Below are positions 17,403-26,172 of a DNA stretch of 64,000 nucleotides, piece by piece. Each line of letters opens with the position of its first letter. The first letter of the stretch is position 1. The stretch covers positions 1 to 64,000 of the forward strand of contig JAYODD010000014.1 in the NCBI GenBank assembly GCA_038106145.1, in the 5' to 3' direction. Made by a program: the position numbers and the translations under genes. The notes beneath the pieces are model-generated. The model worked only from the letters and a program-made list of their open reading frames with translations. It was not told where the DNA came from and did no database searches. This DNA comes from JBFJKD01 sp038106145 (GTDB lineage Bacteria > Pseudomonadota > Gammaproteobacteria > Pseudomonadales > Porticoccaceae).

Positions 17403-18762
17403 ATGAATAACGACGGGAAATTCCGGGAAGGCAGCCTGGAGGCGCCGACGCGCCACCCCATTGAGTGGCAGACTCCCCAGTTCTGGGATCGCGATGATCT
17501 CAACCAGGAACTGGAACGGGTATTCGATATCTGTCACGGTTGTCGACGCTGCGTTAGCCNNNNNNNNNNGCGTTAGCCTGTGCGACGCTTTTCCGACATT
17601 ATTCGACCTGGTGGATGAATCCGAGACCATGGAAGTGGACGGCGTGGACGTTGCGGATTACCGCAAGGTGGTCGATCAATGCTACATGTGCGATATGTGT
17701 TACATGAGCAAATGCCCCTATGTGCCGCCCCACGAATGGAATGTGGATTTTCCCCATTTAATGCTGCGGGCCAAGGCGGTCAACTTTAAGGAAAGTGGTG
17801 CGTCTTTTCGCGACCGTACCCTGACCAGCACGGATCGGGTCGGCAAGCTGGCAACCATCCCCCTGGTGGATGTTACGGTTAACGCGCTGAACCAAAACAG
17901 TACCTTCCGCAAGGCATTGCAGGGCACATTGGGGGTGCATGAAAAAGCACCGGTGCCTGAATACCACAGCAAAACGTTGCGCAAACGGGTTAAGCCGCTG
18001 GCCAGAACGCTACCAGCGCAAAGCGCAGGCAACACTACCGGCAAGGTAGCCATGTACGTCACCTGTTATGGCAACTACAACAGCCCTCATCTGGGGGACG
18101 ACTTTTATCGGGTGTTTCAGCACAACGGCATTCATATTGAAGTGGTGTCGAAGGAACAATGCTGTGGTATGCCCAAACTCGAACTCGGGGATCTGGACGC
18201 CGTAGTGCGCGCCAAGGAAGCCAATATTCCGGTGCTGGCCAAACTGGTGGACGAGGGCTATGACCTGATTGCGCCCGTGCCGTCCTGTGTGTTGATGTTC
18301 AAGCAGGAATTGCCGCTGATGTTTCCCGATGACGAGGCCGTGCGCAAAGTGCAAAAAGCGTTTTTCGATCCCTTTGAGTACCTGTTTTTACGCCACAGGG
18401 CAGGTCTCCTGAATACCGAATTTGCGCAGGGGCTGGGGGACATCAGTTATCACGTGGCCTGTCATTTACGGGTGCAGAATATCGGCCTGAAGACCCGCGA
18501 TATTCTCAATTTAATTCCGCATACCACGGTGCACGCTCAGGAGCGTTGCTCCGGCCACGATGGTACTTACGCGGTAAAGCGGGAAACCTACGACAAAGCG
18601 GTAAAAATTGCGCGCCCGGTAGTGCGTAAGATTAACGAGCTTAACTCGAATCACCTGGCGAGCGATTGCCCGATGGCGGCCAGCCATATTGCCAATCTGG
18701 CTGAACGGGATGAAAAACCCGAGCATCCCATGACCCTGCTGCGCAAAGCCTATGGGTTGTGA
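17403..18762 (+). CDS. Heterodisulfide reductase-related (CCG) Fe-S protein, crossed by an assembly gap
   Basis: The frame changes at a 10-N joint (17560-17569), but GCGTTAGCC occurs on both sides. Removing the Ns and one copy gives one frame of 447 codons including stop (446 residues). The joined reading creates a ferredoxin motif CHGCRRCVSLC; a second, CYMCDMCYMSKCP, follows. The C-terminal half resembles GlcF/HdrB proteins. The first CCG domain has TCYGNY, QCCGMP and VPSC. The second is degenerate: VACHL, ERCSGHDG (CSG for CCG) and SDCPMA. It likely carries electrons through two [4Fe-4S] clusters, perhaps to the upstream rubrerythrin (inference). It is followed by the DUF3501 gene. Confidence 0.9.
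17560..17569. other. Assembly gap (10 N), probably artificial
   Basis: Ten Ns flanked by the same nine bases (17551-17559 and 17570-17578). Collapsing the duplicate restores both the reading frame and a complete four-cysteine cluster motif, so no sequence is likely to be missing. Confidence 0.95.
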
Positions 18763-18802
18763 GTGGTTGTTGCCGCCTGAACAAATTGCCGAGGAGACTG
18801 TA

Positions 18803-19402
18803 GTGAACAAGTTGTCGCGTAAGGATTTGTGGTCCCTGGAAGAGTACGCCGAACGCCGCTCCGAGTTTCGTCACCGGGTGCTGGCCCACAAAAAACATCG
18901 TCAGGTGGCCCTGGGTGAACACGCGCGACTGTATTTTGAAGATCGCCTGACCATTCAGTACCAGATTCAGGAAATGCTGCGCATTGAGCGGGTGTTCGAG
19001 GCGGCGGGTATTCAGGACGAACTGGATGCCTACAACCCGTTGATTTCTGACGGCTGCAACTGGAAAGCCACGTTTATGATCGAATATGAAGACGTGGCGG
19101 AACGCCAGGAGAAGTTGGCGCAGCTGCTGGGTATAGAGGACAAAGTGTGGGCGCGGGTCGATGGCTTTGACAAGGTTTTTCCCATTGCCGATGAAGACAT
19201 GGATCGCTCGACCATGGACAAGACTTCCGCAGTGCACTTTCTACGCTTTGAATTAACGCCGGCGATGATTCACGGCTTGAAAGCCGGGGCAGGTCTGGCC
19301 TTTGGCTGCGACCACCCGGCATACCCGTTGGCGGGGGAAGCTGTCGCCGATGATATTCGCGAGTCGTTGTTGGGAGACCTGGATTACGGCCACATCAATT
19401 GA
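18803..19402 (+). CDS. DUF3501 family protein
   Basis: A 199-residue cytoplasmic protein matching DUF3501, a family without assigned biochemical activity. Conserved-looking blocks are RLTIQYQIQEMLRIERVFE (a helical segment), LIPDG-like LISDGCNWKATFMIEY, and SAVHFLRFEL. The GTG start at 18803 has GAGGAG eight bases upstream. It follows the CCG Fe-S protein after 40 bases and is probably co-transcribed with it and the rubrerythrin. This association, also recalled from other proteobacteria, suggests a maturation or partner role in peroxide detoxification (inference). No cofactor motif is visible. Confidence 0.88.
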   Translation: MNKLSRKDLWSLEEYAERRSEFRHRVLAHKKHRQVALGEHARLYFEDRLTIQYQIQEMLRIERVFEAAGIQDELDAYNPLISDGCNWKATFMIEYEDVAERQEKLAQLLGIEDKVWARVDGFDKVFPIADEDMDRSTMDKTSAVHFLRFELTPAMIHGLKAGAGLAFGCDHPAYPLAGEAVADDIRESLLGDLDYGHIN

Positions 19403-19444
19403 AAGTGGTGCGGGAACGCTTCGCCAAAACCTGCTCAAGTCGAT

Positions 19445-20098
19445 CTACTCAAATCTGCCCGGCGCCTGGTGACTCCGTGGTTGACGCATGGGCGGCCGCA
19501 GGTGGTGATCGCCGTGCCCGGCGCCATGGCCGTGTTCCGATCGATGCTGTCCGCCGTAACCGTGGTCGTCATGACCATGGGCGTGGTCTCCCCCGTAATA
19601 AACGCCAATACGCCATTTAGAAGAACCCCAGTTCGCCCCGTAATGTACATCCTGATGGTACTCGCGGCCGTAATAGCCGGGCGGGTAGTAGCCAACCGGA
19701 TGGTAAGGGACGTCGTAGTACGGGCGATTTAGCGCGACAGGCGGTGCTGTAGTGTAGTATTGAGCGGCGGCTTCCTGTTGTCTCCGCGCGGCTTCCAGAC
19801 GTTCTTTTTCGCGATCCTTGCGGTCGTCCTGCAGGCGTTTGGTGGTAGCCGCGAGCTGCTCCAGTGCTGCGTTCTGCGTGGCCGCGGCATCTTTGTCCAG
19901 GCTCGCCGTCGAGCGAACGCGAATAATATCCACCTTGACGGCGCCAGGCAGGGGATCGTCCCCGTAAAACACATGCCCCGCTGCATCGGTGGATTTATAG
20001 ATAATTCCCTCCGCCGCGAACGCCATAGTGACTGGCAGGCAAACCAGCAGGCCAGTCAGCGCCCATTTTGCACAATTTTTTTTCCGATGGTGGATCAT
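19445..20098 (-). CDS. DUF4124-domain secreted protein with His-rich tail
   Basis: A 217-residue exported protein. The signal peptide (KWALTGLLVCLPVTMAFA) is followed at once by a DUF4124 domain (IIYKSTDAAGHVFYGDDPLPGA). Next come a charged coiled-coil stretch (about residues 70-105), a Tyr/Pro-rich region, and from about residue 170 a low-complexity tail rich in His, Gly and Asp. The His clusters (HAHGHDDHGYGG and later) could bind metal, but this is inference. The start at 20098 has GGAGG eight bases upstream; the frame is open to 20116. DUF4124 has no known activity. It sits alone between the DUF3501 and antiporter genes. Confidence 0.8.
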   Translation of the reverse strand: MIHHRKKNCAKWALTGLLVCLPVTMAFAAEGIIYKSTDAAGHVFYGDDPLPGAVKVDIIRVRSTASLDKDAAATQNAALEQLAATTKRLQDDRKDREKERLEAARRQQEAAAQYYTTAPPVALNRPYYDVPYHPVGYYPPGYYGREYHQDVHYGANWGSSKWRIGVYYGGDHAHGHDDHGYGGQHRSEHGHGAGHGDHHLRPPMRQPRSHQAPGRFE

Positions 20099-20257
20099 GG
20101 TCTGTGCCTCCCGCACTGGTGCACGCTACGCCATTTATAATCCGCTTCGCAGCTAAACTCCAGGTGTTTGTACCTGCTGTTGGACACCGGTTTGCTGGTG
20201 TAAGTTTCAGGGCGCACTTGATCCAGTGCATGGGCGTCAGGGGTCAGACAGCGCATA

Positions 20258-21556
20258 ATGACTCATTCGGCAGGGGAGATTGAGATAATCGTGGAAGACC
20301 TTACCCATCTCGCGTTGATCTGGGGCGGCGTGTATATCGCCGGCTATCTGGCCAACAAAACGAAATTGACTCCGGTGCTGTACTTTCTCGCCTTCGGTTG
20401 CCTGATGGTGAACATCGGCTGGTTGCCGGTGGAGAGCACGGCGTTTATTCAAGGTTTTTCCGAGGTTGGCATTATTTTGATTATGTTCGCCCTGGGATTT
20501 GAGGAAAGTACCGACAATTTTCTCAAAACCGTAAAGCGCGCCTGGGGTATTGCCTTTTTTGGCGCGCTGGTGCCGTTCACCATTGCCTATTCCGTAGCGG
20601 TGTATTTTTGGCACGATCACAACATGGCGTTACTGGTGGGGCTCGCCATGACGGCGACGGCGGTATCGCTAACCATGGTGTCGTTAAAAGCCGAGGGGTT
20701 ACAGTCGTCCAGGGTGGCCACCGGAATTATGACATCGGCGGTGCTCGACTCCATCGCATCGCTGGCGCTGGTGGCAATTCTACTGCCGCTGGCCCTTGGG
20801 GGTGGCGGCCTGAGCGTGGTGGAAATCGAAATGGTGGTGCTTAAAGCGCTGGCATTTTTTGTCGTGATTGCTGTTATCGGCGGCTGGTTGTTCCCCCACG
20901 ATATGAGCCGCTCGGTAATGCGTAACGTTCCCTTTCTGAAATCCTACGGCGTGCGACATTTTCTGTCACTGGGCAGTGGTGAGCACGCCACGCTGGCGAT
21001 GTTGTTGCTCGCGGTGACGATTGGCATTCTCGCGCATTTTTTTGGTTTGCATCCGGCCATTGGCGCCTATATGGCGGGCCTGGTTCTCAAGGAGGAATAC
21101 TTTCGTCTGGCTGAGGATAACGATACCCAGATGTACCACAATAACAAGCGCATTATCGACAATGTGGCGTTTTCCTGGATCGGCCCGGTATTTTTTGTGG
21201 ACCTCGGTGCCAAGCTGGTATTTGAGTGGACCACGGTGGTGTCAGTAATACCGGAAACGCTGGTGCTGACCGTGGGGCTGATTATCGGGCAGATTAGTGC
21301 GGCGGCGTTGGCGGCGCGCTACACCGGCGGGTTCACGTTTGCGGAAGCTATGATGATTGGCTTTGGTATGCTGGGGCGCGCTGAACTGGCGTTCGTGGTG
21401 ATGGATATCGCCTATGTGGAGCACAGTATATTTACCAAGGAAGCATTTTATACCCTGATGATTACGGCTTTCTGGTTAAACCTTGCGGTTCCGATCACGA
21501 TTAAACTGTGGAAGCCGTACTTTCTTGCCGCGCAGGGGTCGGGGCGGGGCACTTGA
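20258..21556 (+). CDS. CPA2-family cation:proton antiporter
   Basis: A 432-residue membrane protein with about 12 hydrophobic helices. It has the Na_H_Exchanger pattern of the CPA2/KefB family: TPVLYFLAFGCLMVNIGWLP near the N terminus, FSEVGIILIMFALGFEES, and the unwound-helix region TATAVSLTMVSLKAEG followed by SAVLDSIASL, which holds the Asp expected in the ion site. No C-terminal TrkA-N/RCK domain is present, so it is the short form. It likely exchanges Na+ or K+ for protons; the ion is not decidable from the sequence. It has no obvious operon partner: a small hypothetical gene on the opposite strand follows. Confidence 0.9.
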   Translation: MTHSAGEIEIIVEDLTHLALIWGGVYIAGYLANKTKLTPVLYFLAFGCLMVNIGWLPVESTAFIQGFSEVGIILIMFALGFEESTDNFLKTVKRAWGIAFFGALVPFTIAYSVAVYFWHDHNMALLVGLAMTATAVSLTMVSLKAEGLQSSRVATGIMTSAVLDSIASLALVAILLPLALGGGGLSVVEIEMVVLKALAFFVVIAVIGGWLFPHDMSRSVMRNVPFLKSYGVRHFLSLGSGEHATLAMLLLAVTIGILAHFFGLHPAIGAYMAGLVLKEEYFRLAEDNDTQMYHNNKRIIDNVAFSWIGPVFFVDLGAKLVFEWTTVVSVIPETLVLTVGLIIGQISAAALAARYTGGFTFAEAMMIGFGMLGRAELAFVVMDIAYVEHSIFTKEAFYTLMITAFWLNLAVPITIKLWKPYFLAAQGSGRGT

Positions 21557-21602
21557 GATAGTAGGGAACGGTGCAGTATCGACGCCGTACCGGGTGTGTC
21601 AC

Positions 21603-21863
21603 CTAGTTGCCATTGCTGGCGCGGACCTGGATATGGGGTTGGCGAAAGAGTTCGCCGTCGTCGTCCAGAATCGCGAACGTATCGGTTTCGTCACTGCGCA
21701 CGAAGGGAATTGGGCGTTGCGACTGGGGCTTGCGTATGAAGCGCAGTTGCCAGCCGAAGACCGCCAGGCGTTGCAGCGCGCAGAGCTGTTTTTCGGTCAG
21801 GACTTCCCGCAGATTAGTGGGGAGAGCGCCGGTGCTTTTCCGTTTATCCATACATCTAACCAT
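21603..21863 (-). CDS. Small conserved-looking hypothetical protein
   Basis: An 86-residue soluble protein without signal peptide or membrane segment. The middle part (LQRLAVFGWQLRFIRKPQSQRPIPFV) followed by DTFAILDDDGEL resembles a small family I recall from pseudomonads and relatives: a WxLxFxRxP block, then a short beta hairpin with an acidic turn. Its function is unknown. A start at 21851 is equally possible; neither has a clear ribosome binding site. It is convergent with the antiporter gene and upstream of, but separated by about 105 bases from, the SDR gene end. Confidence 0.6.
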   Translation of the reverse strand: MVRCMDKRKSTGALPTNLREVLTEKQLCALQRLAVFGWQLRFIRKPQSQRPIPFVRSDETDTFAILDDDGELFRQPHIQVRASNGN

Positions 21864-21969
21864 TTGATTTGTTTATAGTATGTCTAACTGGATCAAGGCG
21901 TTAGATAGTGTTCGACCCGGTACGGCACAAACAGCGCGGCCGACCATTATGCGCGGTCGGCACAAAAGG

Positions 21970-22788
21970 TCAACCGGGGGTCGAAAGGCCACCGTTCACA
22001 CTTAACGTCTGTCCCGTGATCGCGTCGGAGGCCGGGCTGGCGAAAAATGCCGCCGCCTCCGCGATATCCTCCGTGGTGACATCGAAGATCATGCGTTTGC
22101 GTAAACTTTCGAGCATGCCTTGTTTATTGCCGTGAGCGTCCATTTTGTCTTCAAGGGGGGCGGAACTTTGTCCCCAGCGGGGAATGGCATCCGCAATAAA
22201 ACTCATGGACACGACGTTAATACGAATATTTTTGCGGCCCAGCTCGCGGGCCAGTGCCCGACACATCTGCATCATGGCGCTGGTGGCGCCGCCGATCATC
22301 GACTCGCCGACGGTCGCGACGCGCCCCGCATCGGTACCCAGCATCACCATTTTGCCACCGCCATTGGCGGCCATATGCCGCGCAACTGCCTGAATGGTGT
22401 AGGCGCGGCTCAGCCAGTGGCTCCTGATGTAGTGATCCATATCGGCGTGGTCCATTTCCTGAAACAAGCGAAAGGGCAGGGAGTCGGTGCTGGCGGCGGC
22501 TCCACTGGCCACCAGAATGTCGATATTGCCGAGTTTTTCCGCCACGCGCTCGACCATGGACTCAATTTGCGCGCCATCGGTAATATCGGCCTGTGCGAAA
22601 TGGGCGCGACCCCCTGCGGCTTCGATGTCGCGCACCACTTGCTGTCCGGCTTCGCCATTACGACCGTTGACCACCACTTCGGCGCCGAGTTGGGCGAGTC
22701 GCAGCGCGACGGCGCGGCCGATAAAGGCAGTGGCGCCGGTAACCAGGGCAATTTTTCCGGACAGATCGTATTTTGGGTCGTGATTCAT
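21970..22788 (-). CDS. Short-chain dehydrogenase-like protein lacking the catalytic motif
   Basis: A 272-residue Rossmann protein of the SDR superfamily. It has the cofactor loop TGATAFIGRA (residues 17-26), NGRNGEAGQQ, DITDGAQIE and the C-terminal SDR ending ITGQTLSVNGGLSTPG. The usual active-site residues are not found: NNAG is replaced by ASGA (about residue 92), the catalytic Ser strand reads MLGTDAG, and YxxxK is replaced by SMIGGATSAMM. It may therefore be a binding or non-canonical enzyme (inference). It is divergent from an acyl-CoA ligase gene and part of the lipid-type block at 22-28 kb. Confidence 0.85.
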   Translation of the reverse strand: MNHDPKYDLSGKIALVTGATAFIGRAVALRLAQLGAEVVVNGRNGEAGQQVVRDIEAAGGRAHFAQADITDGAQIESMVERVAEKLGNIDILVASGAAASTDSLPFRLFQEMDHADMDHYIRSHWLSRAYTIQAVARHMAANGGGKMVMLGTDAGRVATVGESMIGGATSAMMQMCRALARELGRKNIRINVVSMSFIADAIPRWGQSSAPLEDKMDAHGNKQGMLESLRKRMIFDVTTEDIAEAAAFFASPASDAITGQTLSVNGGLSTPG

Positions 22789-23061
22789 GGTTGTTGTACC
22801 TGGGTTGTGGTTCTCCGATTCGGATCAAAGTTTGCTCGCCTGGACCATGGTGCAGTGATCCGTGCTCATGAGCAGCTTGCCGTCTTTAAAGCGGGGCGCT
22901 CAAAATACGTGAAAACAACAAACCCTGCCACCCTGTTTAAGGCTGGTGTAAACCTTGCGTTGCGATTGGTGGCGTAGTGGTGGGTCGACAGGGGCGAGTC
23001 AATAGGAAGGTGGCGGCGATTACGCTACCATAGCCCACCTTAAATTTTGGCAACGGTTGTC

Positions 23062-24621
23062 ATGCATCTTACCCAGGCGCTGCATCGCGCAGTACAACAA
23101 CGCCCGTCGGATACCGCCATCATCTGCGGTGAACGCCGTTTCACCTGGGTGGAATTTAGTCAGCGCACGGCGCGACTGGCCGCCGGATTGACCAGTCTCG
23201 GCCTGCGGGCGGGGGACCGGGTGGCAATGCTCGCGCACAATTGTCCCGAGTATTTTGAGTTTTATTATGCGGTGCCCTGGGCGGGCGGCGCGGTGGTGCC
23301 ACTCAATCACCGCCTTGCGCCAACGGAGTTGGCGCATATTCTGAACGATTCGGGTGCGCGAATTTTGATTGCCGAGGACTGCTTTCGCGACGTGGTGGAA
23401 ATATTGCGCAAGGACGTCAACGGCCTGGAAACAGTCTTGTATTTTGACCCCGACGGCGAAGATTCTGGTTCCAGTGATTATGAGCGCCTGATCGCCGCGC
23501 ACTGCGCTACGCAGGATCACAGGCGCGGGTACGAAGATCTCGCTGCCATTGTTTATACCGGCGGCACCACTGGGCTGCCCAAGGGCGTTGCATTATCCCA
23601 TCGCAACCTGATGGTTAACGCCATGGGCAGTATCGCCAACTACGTATTTACCGACGAAACCGTGTATCTGCATGCCACGCCGTTATTTCACGCGGCCGGC
23701 GCTTCGCGGGTGTACACCCTGGTGACCGGGCAAACCAGGAATATCGTGCTGCCGACCTTTGATGTCACCGGATTGCTGCGGGCTATAGCGACGCACCGCG
23801 TGACCAACGTATTGCTGGTGCCAACCATGATTAACCGTCTGGTGCATCACCCGGACTTGCACAACTACGATCTTTCCAGTCTCGCAGCGATTACCTACGG
23901 CGCTTCGCCGATGCCACAAACTCTGATGCGCGACGCGCTGATTGCTCTGCCCGGCGTAGAGTTTAACCAGTCGTACGGTATGACCGAGTTGTCCCCCGCG
24001 GCAACGTTTCTGCCGTCACGTTACCACGTGCTGGACGGCCCGGATGCCGGGCGCATGGCTTCCTGTGGGCGGGCCATTGCTAACGCGGAATTGCGTATAG
24101 TCGACGCCAACGATGAACCCGTGGCGACCGGCGAGATCGGCGAAATTGTGCTGCGCGGACCCATGGTGATGCAGGGCTACTGGAATAATCCGGAAGCGAC
24201 GGCACAGGCGCTGCGGGGCGGTTGGTATCACACCGGCGATGCGGCCTACCTGGACGCCGAGGGATTTGTGTATATCGTCGACCGCATCAAGGATATGGTG
24301 GTCACCGGCGGTGAAAACGTGTACTGCGTGGAAGTGGAAAACTGTATTGCGCAAATGGCAGCAGTCAACGAGTGCGCGGTGTTTGGTATTCCGCACGACG
24401 AGTGGGGGGAGGCGGTGCATGCGGTGGTGGTGCCGCACGCTGGCCAGGCGCTGTCGGAGCAGGAGGTCATTGCCCACTGCAAGGGGCTCCTGGGAGGCTT
24501 TAAATGTCCGCGCACGGTGTCTATCCAGACCCAGCCATTACCACTCTCGGGGGTGGGTAAGGTGTTAAAAACGGAATTGCGTAAACCCTACTGGTCGGGA
24601 CGCCAGCGGCAGGTTAACTGA
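23062..24621 (+). CDS. Acyl-CoA synthetase (AMP-forming)
   Basis: A 519-residue ANL-superfamily ligase. It activates a carboxylic acid through an acyl-AMP and transfers it to CoA. Motifs: AMP-binding loop YTGGTTGLPKGVALSHRN (about residues 168-185), NQSYGMTELSPAATF, GEIVLRGPMVMQGYW, WYHTGDAAYLD, and the hinge with DRIKDMVVTGGENVYCVEVE. The catalytic Lys in GVGKVLKTELR is present near the C terminus. The ATG at 23062 is preferred over an in-frame TTG at 23047. Substrate class (medium or long chain, aromatic, side chain) is not clear. It heads the cluster with KAS III and CoA transferase genes downstream on the same strand. Confidence 0.94.
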   Translation: MHLTQALHRAVQQRPSDTAIICGERRFTWVEFSQRTARLAAGLTSLGLRAGDRVAMLAHNCPEYFEFYYAVPWAGGAVVPLNHRLAPTELAHILNDSGARILIAEDCFRDVVEILRKDVNGLETVLYFDPDGEDSGSSDYERLIAAHCATQDHRRGYEDLAAIVYTGGTTGLPKGVALSHRNLMVNAMGSIANYVFTDETVYLHATPLFHAAGASRVYTLVTGQTRNIVLPTFDVTGLLRAIATHRVTNVLLVPTMINRLVHHPDLHNYDLSSLAAITYGASPMPQTLMRDALIALPGVEFNQSYGMTELSPAATFLPSRYHVLDGPDAGRMASCGRAIANAELRIVDANDEPVATGEIGEIVLRGPMVMQGYWNNPEATAQALRGGWYHTGDAAYLDAEGFVYIVDRIKDMVVTGGENVYCVEVENCIAQMAAVNECAVFGIPHDEWGEAVHAVVVPHAGQALSEQEVIAHCKGLLGGFKCPRTVSIQTQPLPLSGVGKVLKTELRKPYWSGRQRQVN

Positions 24622-24675
24622 GGCGATTGACTCGTTAAAAATTGCTCCGTTAAAAAAAATTGGAGGGTTGCGGAT

Positions 24676-24861
24676 TTATTCGTTTTCATGGCGGGGTGAG
24701 ACCCGGGGCAGCAGGTCTTCGTCGATGGTAATATCCAGGGTAATGGGGCGGCAGCATACCGCGCAATCTTCAATGTAGGTTTGTACGGGTTGCGAACAGT
24801 CGACCAGGACTTCGATGTTTTCTCCACAATAAGGACAGATGATCGAGGCTGTTTCCAGCAT
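24676..24861 (-). CDS. CPXCG-motif cysteine-rich small protein
   Basis: A 61-residue protein with two CxxC knuckles: ICPYCGE at residues 8-14 and CAVCCRP at about 33-39. This is the arrangement of the CPXCG family, probably a zinc ribbon. The acidic tail includes ITIDEDLLPR. Its function is unknown. It lies alone on the minus strand, between the acyl-CoA ligase and the KAS III gene, and may have its own promoter in the 178-base upstream region. Confidence 0.85.
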   Translation of the reverse strand: MLETASIICPYCGENIEVLVDCSQPVQTYIEDCAVCCRPITLDITIDEDLLPRVSPRHENE

Positions 24862-25039
24862 GTTGGTAATCTTCCGTGTTGGCCAGCCAGTTCCCTGGCC
24901 AGCCTGGTTAATCGGCTAAACCACACCAGGGCGAGTGTAACCCGGCGCAGTTCGACGCAGAAGTGCGAAGCGGATACACTGAACTGGTTTTTGCAAATTT
25001 TTTTGAGCACGTTGAGAGATTAATAATGAGCGACGCCCG

Positions 25040-26125
25040 ATGACCTACGCCGCTATCACCGGTTGGGGCAAATGTCTGCCCCCCGCGATTTTGTCCAATC
25101 AGGATTTGAGCCATTTTATCGATACGGACGACGAGTGGATTCGCAGTCGTACCGGTATGCAGGAGCGCCGCATATCCCACGTGCCGGTCAGCGATCTGGC
25201 GCATGTGGCCTGTGTCCGCGCCTTGGCTGCGGCCGGTGTCAATGCTGAAGCTATCGAACTGATCGTGTTTGGTGGCTGTAGCTTTGACGATATGGTGCCG
25301 AATACGGCTTCGCGAGTACAACAACTACTGGGGGCGGTCAACGCCGCCGTCATGGACGTTAACACCGCCTGCACCAGCGGCATGTACGCCCTGTCCACCG
25401 CGACCGCACTGATCCGCACGGGTGTGGTTAAGAATGCCCTGGTGATCGGTGCCGAAGTCATCAGTCCGGTGATGGACTGGAGCGATCGCAATGTCGCGGT
25501 GTTGTTTGGCGACGGGGCGGCGGCACTGGTGCTCGAGGCGAGCGCCGAGGAGAGTGGTGTGCTCGAACAGGCGCTCGGCTGTTTTGGTGAATCCCGGGAC
25601 ATTCTGGCGGTACATGGCTGGGGGCTGGCGAAGGCCAACCAGGGCTGGCAAGTTGGCAACACCCGGTGGAGTTTTGAGGGGCAGGAAATATTTAAAAAGG
25701 CGGTGAGCGGTATGGGGCAGGCGGTTGCCGGGGTGTTGGCCGGGGCTAATCTGGCTGCAGAGGATATCGATCTGGTGGTACCCCACCAGGCCAATCTCAG
25801 AATTATTGACGCGCTGGCCAAACGACTGAATGTGGGTGAAGACAAAATATTTGTGAATATCCACCGTTACGGAAATATGTCCGCGGCTACTATTCTGGTT
25901 GCGCTGGTAGAAGCGCTGGAAGAGGGTCGGGTCAAGCCAGACGGATTACTGTTGATGCCGGCCTTCGGCGCTGGCTTAACCTGGAGTGCCCATCTGCTAA
26001 AGTGGGGTCCGCGCACGCACCCTCTGGGGTTGAGCGTTGTGGATTTGCCGCCCTGTGAAAAAACCGGTTTAGAGTTGGTGCAGGCCGTCGTGGCCGCGAA
26101 ACAACAGCATGAACTGCGTGGCTGA
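25040..26125 (+). CDS. 3-oxoacyl-ACP synthase III (FabH-like)
   Basis: A thiolase-fold condensing enzyme with the full KAS III triad: Cys in VNTACTSGMYAL (about residue 113), His in VPHQANLRIID (about residue 250) and Asn in HRYGNMSAAT (about residue 280). It resembles FabH throughout, including the N-terminal DDEWIRSRTGMQERRI. At 361 residues it is about 40 longer than housekeeping FabH. The extra C-terminal segment after the usual end (GAGLTWSAHLLKWG) reads HPLGLSVVDLPP and ends in a helix. It lies between an acyl-CoA ligase and a CoA transferase, so a role in a special lipid or ketone pathway is more likely than bulk fatty-acid initiation. Confidence 0.92.
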   Translation: MTYAAITGWGKCLPPAILSNQDLSHFIDTDDEWIRSRTGMQERRISHVPVSDLAHVACVRALAAAGVNAEAIELIVFGGCSFDDMVPNTASRVQQLLGAVNAAVMDVNTACTSGMYALSTATALIRTGVVKNALVIGAEVISPVMDWSDRNVAVLFGDGAAALVLEASAEESGVLEQALGCFGESRDILAVHGWGLAKANQGWQVGNTRWSFEGQEIFKKAVSGMGQAVAGVLAGANLAAEDIDLVVPHQANLRIIDALAKRLNVGEDKIFVNIHRYGNMSAATILVALVEALEEGRVKPDGLLLMPAFGAGLTWSAHLLKWGPRTHPLGLSVVDLPPCEKTGLELVQAVVAAKQQHELRG

Positions 26126-26172
26126 ATGATGGTTACATACTTGCTAAAGGACGATCGGACTGGGAGAGGGCG

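Noticed and set aside
22825..22899. A short minus-strand tail of about 24 codons ending MVQASKL
   Set aside because: It is too short to assign and has an upstream stop. It could be a remnant of a lost gene, but chance cannot be excluded.
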